From Lewinellaceae bacterium (GTDB lineage Bacteria > Bacteroidota > Bacteroidia > Chitinophagales > Saprospiraceae): a stretch of DNA of 64,000 bases. Of the stretch, positions 8,799 to 17,219 are shown in pieces. A model generated the notes under the pieces. The model searched no databases. It had not been told where the DNA came from and saw only the letters and a list, made by a program, of their open reading frames with translations. The translations under genes were made by a program, and so were the position numbers. The stretch lies in NCBI GenBank assembly GCA_020636445.1, contig JACJXV010000020.1:1-64000 (forward strand). Direction: 5' to 3'. How positions within the stretch are numbered: position 1 is the first letter of the stretch; each line of letters begins with the position of its first letter.

Positions 8799-9753
8799 CC
8801 AGGAAATACTCGGCTGAAGGAGGCGTAAAATTCACCTGGCGAACAAACGAAGGTGCATGGTCCAGGGTGATAGGAACGGTGGTTTTTTGTCCCTGGGTAA
8901 GCTTGGGGTCCAGGTCTACCGTGAGGGCAAAGTCTTCTGGTTTGAGATCATTGTACCGACTAAGGCCTACCAGGCAGGTTACGCGAATGCGGCGCGGATA
9001 GATCTGGAAAGAATCCGGAGCGTTGCGCACCTGGATAGGAACAAAGAGGCTCTTCTCGGTAAATTGCTCAACGCCAATATAAACCTTTACTGACTTCGGA
9101 CTGATCGTCATAGCACCCGGTGGCGTTTGTAAATTAATTTGGGTTTCCAGATTTTCGGATAGATTACTCAGCACTAGGGAATCTGTCGACCAGCTTTTTA
9201 GCGTATCAATGGCGCTGGCCGGACCAGTTACCCAAACGCTGTCGGGGGAGGCTCCTACCCTACCCTGTAGCTGATAGCCCGGTGCGAACCTGAGCTTTCT
9301 GGGAATTTTAAGGGGAACCTTGCGCTGGTGTTTTGTTTCCAGCTGAACCAGCAAGGCCTCATAGTTTACTTCTTCTACTGAAATCGATTCCGTATACAAC
9401 CGCTTGGAAATCGCTGATTTAAGCTGGTTAGCATTGAGGTTAAGAGCAGCCGTTTTTCGTAAATCATAGGTTAAGACAATTTGCGGATTGGCAAAGTAAT
9501 CCAGTAGCAAATCCCAACCGGTCCCCTTGATTTCTGCAATAATATCCGCAGGTGGTGGCTTCAAAAATGCCTTGTCGGCAGGCATCAAACAAGTTATAGT
9601 TACACTTTTTTGCGTACTATATGATTGTGACAATTTCACAAGCACCCAGAAGACCAGGGCAATCCCAAAGCAAGCAAGGAGTATTGCCCGGTCTTCTCCG
9701 AGTAAACGGACTAAAAAATCGCGTCTGCGATTAGCTCTTCGTCCCTGCACCAT
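8785..9753 (-). CDS. YbbR-like (CdaR-family) membrane-anchored protein
   Basis: 322 aa. A single N-terminal membrane helix (about 24-44) after a basic cytosolic start (GRRANRRRDF), followed by repeated beta-rich YbbR-like segments (about 50-130, 135-220 and 225-315) that would lie in the periplasm. YbbR/CdaR in Firmicutes regulates the diadenylate cyclase; the role of the Bacteroidota form is not established. It overlaps yajC by 23 bases, so the two are translationally linked. In related genomes the block often continues with coaE; here a gene-free region follows. Confidence 0.85.
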   Translation of the reverse strand: MVQGRRANRRRDFLVRLLGEDRAILLACFGIALVFWVLVKLSQSYSTQKSVTITCLMPADKAFLKPPPADIIAEIKGTGWDLLLDYFANPQIVLTYDLRKTAALNLNANQLKSAISKRLYTESISVEEVNYEALLVQLETKHQRKVPLKIPRKLRFAPGYQLQGRVGASPDSVWVTGPASAIDTLKSWSTDSLVLSNLSENLETQINLQTPPGAMTISPKSVKVYIGVEQFTEKSLFVPIQVRNAPDSFQIYPRRIRVTCLVGLSRYNDLKPEDFALTVDLDPKLTQGQKTTVPITLDHAPSFVRQVNFTPPSAEYFLVQKE

Positions 9754-10060
9754 AAAAGCTGTCAGTCAGCTCTTTAGAAATAGCATTACGGGTAATGCGC
9801 AAATATACCTTGGAGGCGACTTCCAGGGTAATAATGTTGTCTTCAATTTTGGTAATCTTGCCCAGAATCCCACTGGCAGTAATAACTTCCTGCCCTTTCT
9901 CAAGACCATCCAGGAATCCTTTTTGTTCCCGCTGGCGCTTGGCCTGCGGGCGAAGGATGAGTAGCCAGAAAACGAGAAACATGGCCGCAATAAATGCAAA
10001 ATTAATCAGCTGGGCCTGGCCAGTGCCTCCCGCTTGTAGTAAGAAGGTTTCGTGCAACAT
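9731..10060 (-). CDS. yajC: preprotein translocase accessory subunit YajC
   Basis: 109 aa. One membrane helix (about 19-39, FAFIAAMFLVFWLLILRPQ) followed by the family's RPQAKRQREQKGFLDGL and the small beta domain with GQEVITASGILGKI. YajC associates with SecDF at the inner membrane. It lies between the DUF1573 lipoprotein gene and ybbR in a leftward operon, the usual arrangement in Bacteroidota. Confidence 0.95.
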   Translation of the reverse strand: MLHETFLLQAGGTGQAQLINFAFIAAMFLVFWLLILRPQAKRQREQKGFLDGLEKGQEVITASGILGKITKIEDNIITLEVASKVYLRITRNAISKELTDSFYGAGTKS

Positions 10061-10095
10061 AAAAGTTGGTTTAAAAAATAATTGATGCCTGTTGC

Positions 10096-10629
10096 TTAAC
10101 CATTCTCGTCATTTGGATTCGGCGTTACAAAGCCACGCATATAAATCCGCGTTTCGGAAGGGTAAGTATTGGCTGTGATCGTTATCGGTTTGCTTTGTTG
10201 ATTTTCTTTGTGTAAGGTATCAAATTCAACGACAATCTCGCTGCTTTCACCAGGTAGAATCGGTTCCTTTGGCCAATCTGCTACCGTACACCCGCAGGTT
10301 GAAGTTGCTGAGCTAATGACCAGGGGAACATTCCCGGTGTTGGTGAAGGCAAAGACATGTTTTATGATTTCACCTTCATCCACCGTGCCAAAATCATAAA
10401 GGGTCTCGGTAAATACAATCCGGGCTAGCTGAGAAGTATCTATGCCCTTGGCGCTTATAGGATTTCTAATGATGGAAGAATTGCGGAGCAACTCCTGATC
10501 GGTGATTTCCTCAACACTTCTTTCCGGTCCCGTTGCGCTTCCTGCAGATTGTTGACAGGATATCAGTCCAACCCCTAATAACCCCAGGATTATGACTGCA
10601 GCACTAACATCACGATTCTTTTTTGCCAT
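10096..10629 (-). CDS. DUF1573 lipoprotein
   Basis: 177 aa from the ATG at 10629 (AKKNRDVSAAVIILGLLG). A lipoprotein signal ends at VGLISC (lipobox Cys about residue 25), then an Ig-like ASH/MSP-type DUF1573 domain (about 75-170) with FDFGTVDEGE-like and TNTGNVPLVISSATSTCGCT motifs, typical of this family, whose function is unknown. An in-frame ATG 18 codons upstream would bury the signal peptide, so I prefer 10629. First gene of the operon with yajC and ybbR; divergent from aroK. Confidence 0.88.
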   Translation of the reverse strand: MAKKNRDVSAAVIILGLLGVGLISCQQSAGSATGPERSVEEITDQELLRNSSIIRNPISAKGIDTSQLARIVFTETLYDFGTVDEGEIIKHVFAFTNTGNVPLVISSATSTCGCTVADWPKEPILPGESSEIVVEFDTLHKENQQSKPITITANTYPSETRIYMRGFVTPNPNDENG

Positions 10630-10788
10630 AACAAACCTGATTTGTTGGCCGTAAAAGTAGGATATTTTGCAGTAGGCTGCCAAATTCCTTTGTTGGTAAT
10701 TCCTGGTTTATGATCAGGTTGAGAAAAATACGTATACTGGCAGCCGAATGTGTGGGTCCGGATTTTTGCTTAATTCTGTCATACAGCT

Positions 10789-11322
10789 ATGCTACCAGGA
10801 AACGAACGTATTTATCTCCTTGGCTATATGGGTTCTGGTAAATCACATACCGGAAAGCGCTTGGCCAACCTGCTCACTTTTTCTTTTGTCGATCTGGATG
10901 ATCTCATTGAAAAAGAGGCTGACCAGTCCATCGCCAGCTACTTTGCCGCTTTGGGGGAAGAATCCTTCCGGCAACTGGAAAGGAAGGTACTGCTCACAAC
11001 AGATCAGCTCAATCGTACGATTATCGCCTGTGGAGGGGGAACCCCTTGCTTTCTGCAAAACATGGAATGGATTAATACTCATGGGTTGAGCATTTACTTA
11101 AAGACCGCTCCGGCATTATTGGCAAGCCGCTTATTACCCGGCAAAGCAAAACGCCCCTTGATTGCCCAGATTCCTGATGAGGCATTGCCTGCATTTATCG
11201 AAGCGCAATTAGCAATACGTGAGCATTTTTACGAGCAGGCGGCTGTCATTTATCAACAGACAGTTCATGAAGATCCTGCCAAAACCTTAGCTCAATTTTT
11301 TCCCGATCTGACCGGGCATTAA
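10789..11322 (+). CDS. aroK: shikimate kinase
   Basis: 177 aa, the normal length. It phosphorylates shikimate at the 3-hydroxyl with ATP, a step of chorismate and aromatic amino acid synthesis. Walker A GSGKS at 15-19; the shikimate-binding acidic motif D35-x-D37-D38; R61 in FRQLE; GGG at 82-84 in ACGGGTP; and the LID with KAKRPL. It stands alone, divergent from the DUF1573 operon and 86 bases before the Clp-like gene on the same strand, with which it might be co-transcribed. Confidence 0.95.
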   Translation: MLPGNERIYLLGYMGSGKSHTGKRLANLLTFSFVDLDDLIEKEADQSIASYFAALGEESFRQLERKVLLTTDQLNRTIIACGGGTPCFLQNMEWINTHGLSIYLKTAPALLASRLLPGKAKRPLIAQIPDEALPAFIEAQLAIREHFYEQAAVIYQQTVHEDPAKTLAQFFPDLTGH

Positions 11323-11408
11323 CCTGCGATCGCCCGGCTGTAGTAGAATCCTGGATTCTCCTGTAGTGAAATTCCTAAAATCCTTATTTTTAAGCAAACG
11401 ATAGCTTG

Positions 11409-14400
11409 ATGGCCTACCCTATTGCTTTTCCTTTTTATGCTTTCCGCCTCCAGTTTCACCCCGGGGTTACCCTGACTATTCCTCTGGCCGACCTTGATCG
11501 TGTTCGAATGGGAACCTCTTTGCACAGGGTGGCTAAAGAATATGAGTCAACTTTACAAGAAGCCATCTTGGGGAGCAATGGTTACCTGCCTTTAGCCGAA
11601 TTGATGCGCAATGGCGAGTTTCGGCGCGGACAATTGCATATTCCTTTTTCTGGCGCTGCGGATTTACTCCCCTCCTATTCGTTATCATTTACCTATTACA
11701 GCTACACCTTGGCCAGCAAGGGCATGATGGGAGTGATCCCGGAATTGGGCTTAGAGGCTTATGGTGAAACCGAAGAAGAGGTCCAACACCACCTCGAATT
11801 ATCCGTTCGCACCGAATTCGCCCGTTCAGAGCGGCTCCTGAACATCCGTAAGATCCTTTCGGCAATCTGGTTTCGCAGCGTGGAACTGGTTCAGCAGGAA
11901 ATTCTACTGGAAGTCCCTGATCCAGGGGAAACGCTGCCGGGAAAAGGGGACCATGAAGATAATCTGCTTAACCAGGCAGCAAACCTCCTTCAGATTACCC
12001 AACAGGAATGTTTTGGACGGGAAAAGGAATTGCAACAACTGCGCAACTACATCCAGGGGCGGTTTAGCAATAATATTCTGGTGGTGGGCCCCTCCGGAGT
12101 GGGAAAAACAGCCTTAATCTGGGAAATAGCCCGTCGGCTTGAGCAATGGGGCATTACTCGTCAAATTTGGGAAACTTCCGCGTCTCTCCTGATTAAAGAG
12201 CTCATGCAGGAAGGTGCCTGGGAGAATCAAATCCCGGAATTATGCAAAATCCTCAAGCAACAGCATGCCTTTCTTTACGTTCGTAATCTCTTTGATCTTT
12301 TCGAAGTTGGCAAGTATGAAGGCAACGAGAATAGTGTAGCCGACTACCTGCAACCCTATCTTCAGCGGGGAGATATCGCCATGATTAGTGAGTGTACCGA
12401 TGAGCAATTGGCCTTAATTGAACTGAACCGCCCAGGATATGCTGCTCTTTTCCACATAATCCGTCTTCAAGAACCCAAGGAAGAATTAGTCGAGATTATC
12501 CGGAATAAAATTGCCGGCCTTTCTCCTGGCCAGACGCGTCAGTTTTCCCCGGAAGCAGTTCCGGATACCATTCGCCTGATGCAGCGGTTTTCGCCTTACG
12601 CAGGAATGCCGGGCAAAGCGATTCGGTTTCTCGAAGCCTTGCTGCAAAGTCGCACAAATTCAACCTCCCCTATCTCTGGCCAGGAAGTTATCCGCCACTT
12701 CTGTGAAGGTAGTGGATTGCCGCTCTTCATGGTGGATTCCCAGGTGCCACTTGATTTGGCCAGCACCCGTCAGCATTTTCAGGAAGAAGTTTTTGGCCAG
12801 CCCCTCGCAGTGCAACAGGTTGTTAATACCCTTATCACGGTAAAAACGGATTTAAATCGTAAAGGAAAGCCCATTGCCTCCTTTCTGTTTGTTGGCCCAA
12901 CCGGGGTAGGAAAAACGGAGTTGGCCAAAGTACTGGCCGGTTTTATGTTTGGCGATCGGAGCAAAATGCTGCGATTCGACATGAGTGAATACAGCGACCC
13001 ATACTCGGTGCAACGACTAATTAGCGGTAGTGAGGGTAAGCTTACGGCCGCTGTACGGCGAAACCCGTTCTCGGTATTGTTACTGGACGAGCTGGAAAAA
13101 GCGGATTCCAGTTTTTTCGATTTATTACTCCAGGTTTTGGGTGACGGACGGCTAACGGATAGCCAGGGAAGATTAGCTGATTTCTCGAGTGCCATCATTA
13201 TTATGACGTCCAATATCGGCGCCTCGGCAGTGGATCTCAACCCTATTGGTTTTGACCGAAGCGTATCCAGTCAGCATGTACAAAATCATTTTTTGCGGGC
13301 CGTTCAGCGTTTCTTTCGCCCCGAGCTAGTCAACCGTATCGATCAGATTATTCCCTTTCTCCCGCTGGGAGCGGAAACGATGAAAGCGATCGTCGACCGC
13401 GAGATCAGTCTGATCCGCCAGCGGGAGGGCGTGAAATACCGAAAATTAGCCTGGCAAATCGAACCTCAAGTGCTTCAATACCTTGCTCAAAAAGGGTTTG
13501 ATCCGCAATACGGCGCCCGATATTTACAACGGGTTATCCGGGAAGAGGTATTAAGCCCACTGGCAGCCATCCTGGTGCAAGTTGACAGTGAAGATCAGGT
13601 GTCAGTGCAAACTAACCTGAATCCAGCGGGAGAAATTGCGCATGACGTCAAGGTTCAAGAGTCCAGTTTTCAGGATTTATACCAGACTTATCAAGGCCTG
13701 GAAACAGCTTCGTATGCCGCTAGCTTAAGGCGATCTGCCAGACAGTTTCAAGAAGGGTTCTTTTTTACGGAACTGCAGCAAGAATGGGAAGCATTATCCT
13801 TCCTTTACCGCACGGATCCCAATAAGCTTTTTAGTCAGTTTGGTAATCGCTACCAACGACTTGATCAACTTATTCAACGCACAAAGACCCTCTTCGACAA
13901 AATCAACCAATTGGAAGAGGTAATAAATTTAGAGACCCTTGGTTTAAAAGCTAAGCCCCCGACAGATCATACTCAATCTCTGGCTGCTTGGAGCAAGGAA
14001 TTTGAAGAACTACGGACCGACCTGTATCTGGCACAATACCCTAACCAGGATTGCCGCCTGCAGGTCATTGGCAGCCACGTTTGGATTCTCCTGATTTTAT
14101 ACCATGATTTAATCAGCCAAACGGCTTATCAAATGGATGGAATAACCGGAATATGGTTTGACCCCAACCATTATCAGCAATATACCCAGGCTCATCAGCA
14201 AGATCCAGCCTCAGAGGCTAGGCCGTACATTGAGCAGGAATACCCTACTTATTTCGATGCGGTAACTGCTTTGCGGCAGGAATCGGAAAGCCGGCGTTGT
14301 GTTGGCGTAAGTTTCAGGATTAAAGGGGCTGCACCGGAGTTATTCTTCAAAGGAGAAGTGGGACTTTTCAAATGGTGGATGCAGGAAGAAAAGCAGGATG

Positions 14401-14621
14401 CCATCCACGTAATCATGCTTAATGAAGAACCCCTGTCAGATCAAATCCATCGGCGGGAGTTTTTCCGGGGCTTCCCTCAGCGCCGGAGCTATAACCAACC
14501 CCTTTTCCGCGATAGTCAGTGGAAAATATCCCGGGAATTAGAACCTGCTGCGCTAGCCACTTATATACTGGAATATTTGAAGCAGCGCTTTCAACAACAA
14601 CTGGATTTAGCCTTGCGATAA
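11409..14621 (+). CDS. ClpA/ClpC-like double AAA+ ATPase with release-factor-like C-terminal domain
   Basis: 1070 aa from the ATG at 11409. Order: an N-terminal domain without Clp-N repeats (1-180), partly HicB-like around GVIPELGLEAYGETEEEV; D1 with Walker A GPSGVGKT at 227-234 but no Walker B acids (YVRNLFDLF where ClpB has FIDELHTL); no M-domain, since the two Walker A motifs are 269 residues apart as in ClpA; D2 with GPTGVGKT at 496-503, DE at 560-561, an IGF tripeptide at 613-615 in the ClpP-loop position, and FRPELVNR; ClpB-type small domain to about 735. The last 330 residues resemble the PCRF part of peptide chain release factors (long helical region, then GVSFRIKGAAPELFFKGEVG) without a GGQ domain. 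Function unknown; a ClpP- or ribosome-linked unfoldase is inference. Confidence 0.8.
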   Translation: MAYPIAFPFYAFRLQFHPGVTLTIPLADLDRVRMGTSLHRVAKEYESTLQEAILGSNGYLPLAELMRNGEFRRGQLHIPFSGAADLLPSYSLSFTYYSYTLASKGMMGVIPELGLEAYGETEEEVQHHLELSVRTEFARSERLLNIRKILSAIWFRSVELVQQEILLEVPDPGETLPGKGDHEDNLLNQAANLLQITQQECFGREKELQQLRNYIQGRFSNNILVVGPSGVGKTALIWEIARRLEQWGITRQIWETSASLLIKELMQEGAWENQIPELCKILKQQHAFLYVRNLFDLFEVGKYEGNENSVADYLQPYLQRGDIAMISECTDEQLALIELNRPGYAALFHIIRLQEPKEELVEIIRNKIAGLSPGQTRQFSPEAVPDTIRLMQRFSPYAGMPGKAIRFLEALLQSRTNSTSPISGQEVIRHFCEGSGLPLFMVDSQVPLDLASTRQHFQEEVFGQPLAVQQVVNTLITVKTDLNRKGKPIASFLFVGPTGVGKTELAKVLAGFMFGDRSKMLRFDMSEYSDPYSVQRLISGSEGKLTAAVRRNPFSVLLLDELEKADSSFFDLLLQVLGDGRLTDSQGRLADFSSAIIIMTSNIGASAVDLNPIGFDRSVSSQHVQNHFLRAVQRFFRPELVNRIDQIIPFLPLGAETMKAIVDREISLIRQREGVKYRKLAWQIEPQVLQYLAQKGFDPQYGARYLQRVIREEVLSPLAAILVQVDSEDQVSVQTNLNPAGEIAHDVKVQESSFQDLYQTYQGLETASYAASLRRSARQFQEGFFFTELQQEWEALSFLYRTDPNKLFSQFGNRYQRLDQLIQRTKTLFDKINQLEEVINLETLGLKAKPPTDHTQSLAAWSKEFEELRTDLYLAQYPNQDCRLQVIGSHVWILLILYHDLISQTAYQMDGITGIWFDPNHYQQYTQAHQQDPASEARPYIEQEYPTYFDAVTALRQESESRRCVGVSFRIKGAAPELFFKGEVGLFKWWMQEEKQDAIHVIMLNEEPLSDQIHRREFFRGFPQRRSYNQPLFRDSQWKISRELEPAALATYILEYLKQRFQQQLDLALR

Positions 14622-14627
14622 AGACTA

Positions 14628-14788
14628 AGAGCTTGTTCAAATTTCTATGTTTGTGCGAAAGAGCGCAAATTTTATTCTGAACGAGGCGAAAAACACAGTC
14701 GATGCCAAAGCATCGGCGAGGCTTTTCAACGAAGTGCAGGATTAAAGTTGCCTCTTGCAGCCAAATGATGGGATTTTGAACAAGCTCT
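14628..14788. repeat. inverted-repeat-bounded intergenic repeat element, copy 1
   Basis: Bounded by perfect 14-bp inverted repeats AGAGCTTGTTCAAA (14628-14641) and its complement (14775-14788). Its core, 14680-14737, has GAGGCGAAAAAC, a GATGC...GCATC stem and GGCGAGGCTTTT-AACGAAGTG, which recur in copy 2 at 37896-37951. It lies between convergent genes. There is no coding capacity, so it is a MITE- or REP-like element. Confidence 0.75.
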
Positions 14789-14825
14789 AAATCCAGCTAT
14801 GTTAATGTATGAATTGAAATTCCCG

Positions 14826-15542
14826 TTAAAGTACCTGGTGATTAAACGGTTGAATAACCATTTCCGAGACAACACCGGAGCTGGGTTGCTGACACAAAAA
14901 CCAGACAGCACGCGCTGCTTCTTTACGCTGGATAAATTTATCGCGCTGTACCCGCAGATCAATTTCATCCCAAAACGGGGTATCTACCCCACCGAGGTAG
15001 ATATTTGTAATCCGAATATCAGTACGCTTGAGTTCTTCTCTTACTGATTTGAGCATTCCGTTTAACCCGTATTTAGATGCGGCATAAGCGGCAGCACCAG
15101 CCATTGGGGATTTCCCCAAGACTCCGGGCATGTTTATGATTAAACCTTTTTTAGCCTCTTTCATCGGAGGCAAAAAGTTTTTCAATAGCAGAAAAGTGCC
15201 AGTCAGATTTACTGCCAGGGTATGTTGGAAATCTTCCAGGGATAATTGCTCCATGGGCTTAATGATACCTACACCTGCTGCATTGACCAGAATGTCCAGC
15301 TTACCAATACGCTGATGGATAGCTGCTGCCACCTCACTGATCTGATCAGGATTCGTAATATCCATTAAAAACCGCTGATCGGCAGAGATTTGCGCAGCCT
15401 CCCCTGCGACAGCCAGGTCATCGGCATTTCTGCCCGTAATAAAAACATTGGCCTGGCTGGATCGCAGCAAGCGGGCTACTTCAGCGCCGATACCACCGGT
15501 ACCCCCAACAACTAATACTTGCTTATTGGCTAGTAGTTCCAT
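14826..15542 (-). CDS. short-chain dehydrogenase/reductase family protein
   Basis: 238 aa, classical SDR size. Rossmann fold with cofactor motif GGTGGIG (13-19), DIT after beta-4, NAAG (about 86-89) and catalytic YAASK. The usual serine 13 residues before the Tyr is replaced: the segment reads INMPGVLGKSPMAGAAAY, with Gly at that position; the nearby Ser is 8 residues before the Tyr. Either activity is lost or another residue substitutes. Substrate unknown. It follows folE by 8 bases in the same direction, so a link to pterin metabolism is possible but unproven. Confidence 0.85.
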   Translation of the reverse strand: MELLANKQVLVVGGTGGIGAEVARLLRSSQANVFITGRNADDLAVAGEAAQISADQRFLMDITNPDQISEVAAAIHQRIGKLDILVNAAGVGIIKPMEQLSLEDFQHTLAVNLTGTFLLLKNFLPPMKEAKKGLIINMPGVLGKSPMAGAAAYAASKYGLNGMLKSVREELKRTDIRITNIYLGGVDTPFWDEIDLRVQRDKFIQRKEAARAVWFLCQQPSSGVVSEMVIQPFNHQVL

Positions 15543-15550
15543 TGCGTGAA

Positions 15551-16318
15551 TTACCCTTTTATAGCGTGCAAAAATTCTGCTCTAACATCTTCCCGGTCGA
15601 ATGCACCACTATAAGCCGTGGTTACAGTAGTACAGTCCTGGTGTTCTACACCCCTGGCTTGTACACACATGTGATACGCTTCGATATAGACCGCTACATC
15701 CTCAGTATGCAGTACCTGGCGTAGTTCTTCTGCTATTTGCATAGTAAGGCGCTCCTGTACCTGTGGGCGACGCGCATAATAATCGACAATACGGTTCAGC
15801 TTTGACAGGCCAATTACCTGTCCATTAGCGATATAGGCGATATGCGCTTTCCCGTATATGGGTAGAAAGTGGTGTTCGCAAAAAGATTGCACCCGGATAT
15901 TTTTCTCGACCAGCATTTGATCGTACCCGAACTTATTCTCAAATAAGGAAACCCGTGGTTTATTGGCAGGATTCAAACCATTGAAGATTTCCTTGACGAA
16001 CATCTTAGCAACCCGCTTAGGTGTACCTTGCAGGGAATCATCCTTGAGGTCCAATCCGAGAATATCCATAATGGCCCGGAAATGCCCTTCGATGTTTTGC
16101 ATCTTTGCTTCGTCGCTCAAGGCAAAAGCATCTGGTTTCAACGGCGTTTCGAGGGAGGTACCAATATGTGCCTCTCCCAAATCATCCGCAGCCAGGGAGC
16201 CGTTTTTGTCAGCCTGGTGAATACCGTTGCTTGAGGCCTTGCCGTTAAGTGGGTGGTTAGTGGAAAATACCATCAATGATTTTTTTTGATCTGTAAACTG
16301 TAAATGAAAACCGGGCAT
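15551..16318 (-). CDS. folE: GTP cyclohydrolase I
   Basis: 255 aa including a poorly conserved N-terminal extension of about 65 residues; an internal ATG at 16273 is an alternative start. It converts GTP to dihydroneopterin triphosphate, the first step of folate and tetrahydrobiopterin synthesis. Visible motifs: GTPKRVAKMF, zinc ligands in SFCEHHFLPIYGKAHIAY and the second Cys in HMCVQARGVEHQD, and GLSKLNRIVDYYARRPQVQERLT. Upstream gene of the pair with the SDR. Confidence 0.96.
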   Translation of the reverse strand: MPGFHLQFTDQKKSLMVFSTNHPLNGKASSNGIHQADKNGSLAADDLGEAHIGTSLETPLKPDAFALSDEAKMQNIEGHFRAIMDILGLDLKDDSLQGTPKRVAKMFVKEIFNGLNPANKPRVSLFENKFGYDQMLVEKNIRVQSFCEHHFLPIYGKAHIAYIANGQVIGLSKLNRIVDYYARRPQVQERLTMQIAEELRQVLHTEDVAVYIEAYHMCVQARGVEHQDCTTVTTAYSGAFDREDVRAEFLHAIKG

Positions 16319-16353
16319 GTAACGTTAAAGGAATACATATTGTTTAAAAACAA

Positions 16354-16378
16354 GCGGACGGTTTATAAAACTGTCCGC
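16354..16378. promoter_or_regulatory. 11-bp dyad in the folE/lipoprotein divergent region
   Basis: GCGGACGGTTT and AAACTGTCCGC form an 11-bp stem (one G-T pair) around a 3-base ATA loop, between the starts of folE (left) and the lipoprotein gene (right). On the minus strand it is followed by TTGTTTTT, so it may be an operator or an attenuator of folE. Confidence 0.4.
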
Positions 16379-16401
16379 CTATGGATATAAAGCCTACATA
16401 A

Positions 16402-16938
16402 ATGATAACCTATTTCACAAGCCCTCAAAGAGGCGAATTCTTACTCCTGCTTTTAATATTAATTCTCGCTGGGTGCCAATCTTCAAGCACTTCCTCCAAA
16501 CCGGAGAATGATTGCCCCTACGGCATTCCTGAAGCCATTTTTTCGGATACCCTACCCCAGTTGGCCAGCCATTCTTTTCAGCGGGAGGGAGTTAATGGGC
16601 TAGAGGAAATAACATTTCGCGATGGTCGCCGGCTGGAAATTTACCAAACAGGATGTCAGACACTTCGTCAGGAGTTAAGATTTACGCTCCCAACATCAGT
16701 CCCGGCGGATATGTCAATCGATTGGGTCAGCAGTGCCATCGCCCAGATTCGTTCATTAGCAGCTTTGGGAACCCGATTCAGTGGTTTTACCGAGTGGGCT
16801 GACCAATTAGATCAACACCACGACGAGTTTCGGCTGGCGGAAGCCATCAGCATTAGTCCCGGCATCTTTGCTCGCATCGACCGAATTTCTGGTGCTGATA
16901 ATACCACTGTTATCGTTACACTTTCAAATGCCCCATAA
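16402..16938 (+). CDS. lipoprotein of unknown function
   Basis: 178 aa. The signal peptide has a strongly hydrophobic core (LLLLLILILAGC) and a lipobox Cys at about residue 25, followed by a Ser-rich linker, so it should be anchored in an envelope membrane. The rest is soluble with two Cys (about 38 and 84). No recognised domain. It starts divergently from folE across a short region with an 11-bp dyad; the next gene on this strand, lpdA, is about 490 bases away and a strong terminator lies between. Confidence 0.7.
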   Translation: MITYFTSPQRGEFLLLLLILILAGCQSSSTSSKPENDCPYGIPEAIFSDTLPQLASHSFQREGVNGLEEITFRDGRRLEIYQTGCQTLRQELRFTLPTSVPADMSIDWVSSAIAQIRSLAALGTRFSGFTEWADQLDQHHDEFRLAEAISISPGIFARIDRISGADNTTVIVTLSNAP

Positions 16939-17219
16939 TTTTTTCAGGAAAATGTGACAGGTCCCAGCCGTTTGGTTTTCAGGCGATTCTATTCTAACAC
17001 AACGCTTGAGTGCAGATAATATTCTTTCATAAGTAATTGAAAAACAAATACTTAATCAAATAAATTACACCGCAATATCTCTGGCTACCTGACAAAATTG
17101 CATAGCTAAAACTTGCCTCTTGCCACCATTATGCCTAATTTTACATGCACAACATCATCATCTGCAAGTGGGATTGACCGGTTTTTTTCAACCCCCCAAA
17201 CTGTTATATATTATCCTTT

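Noticed and set aside
12779..13240. Long minus-strand frame inside the Clp-type gene
   Set aside because: It mirrors the highly conserved D2 coding region.
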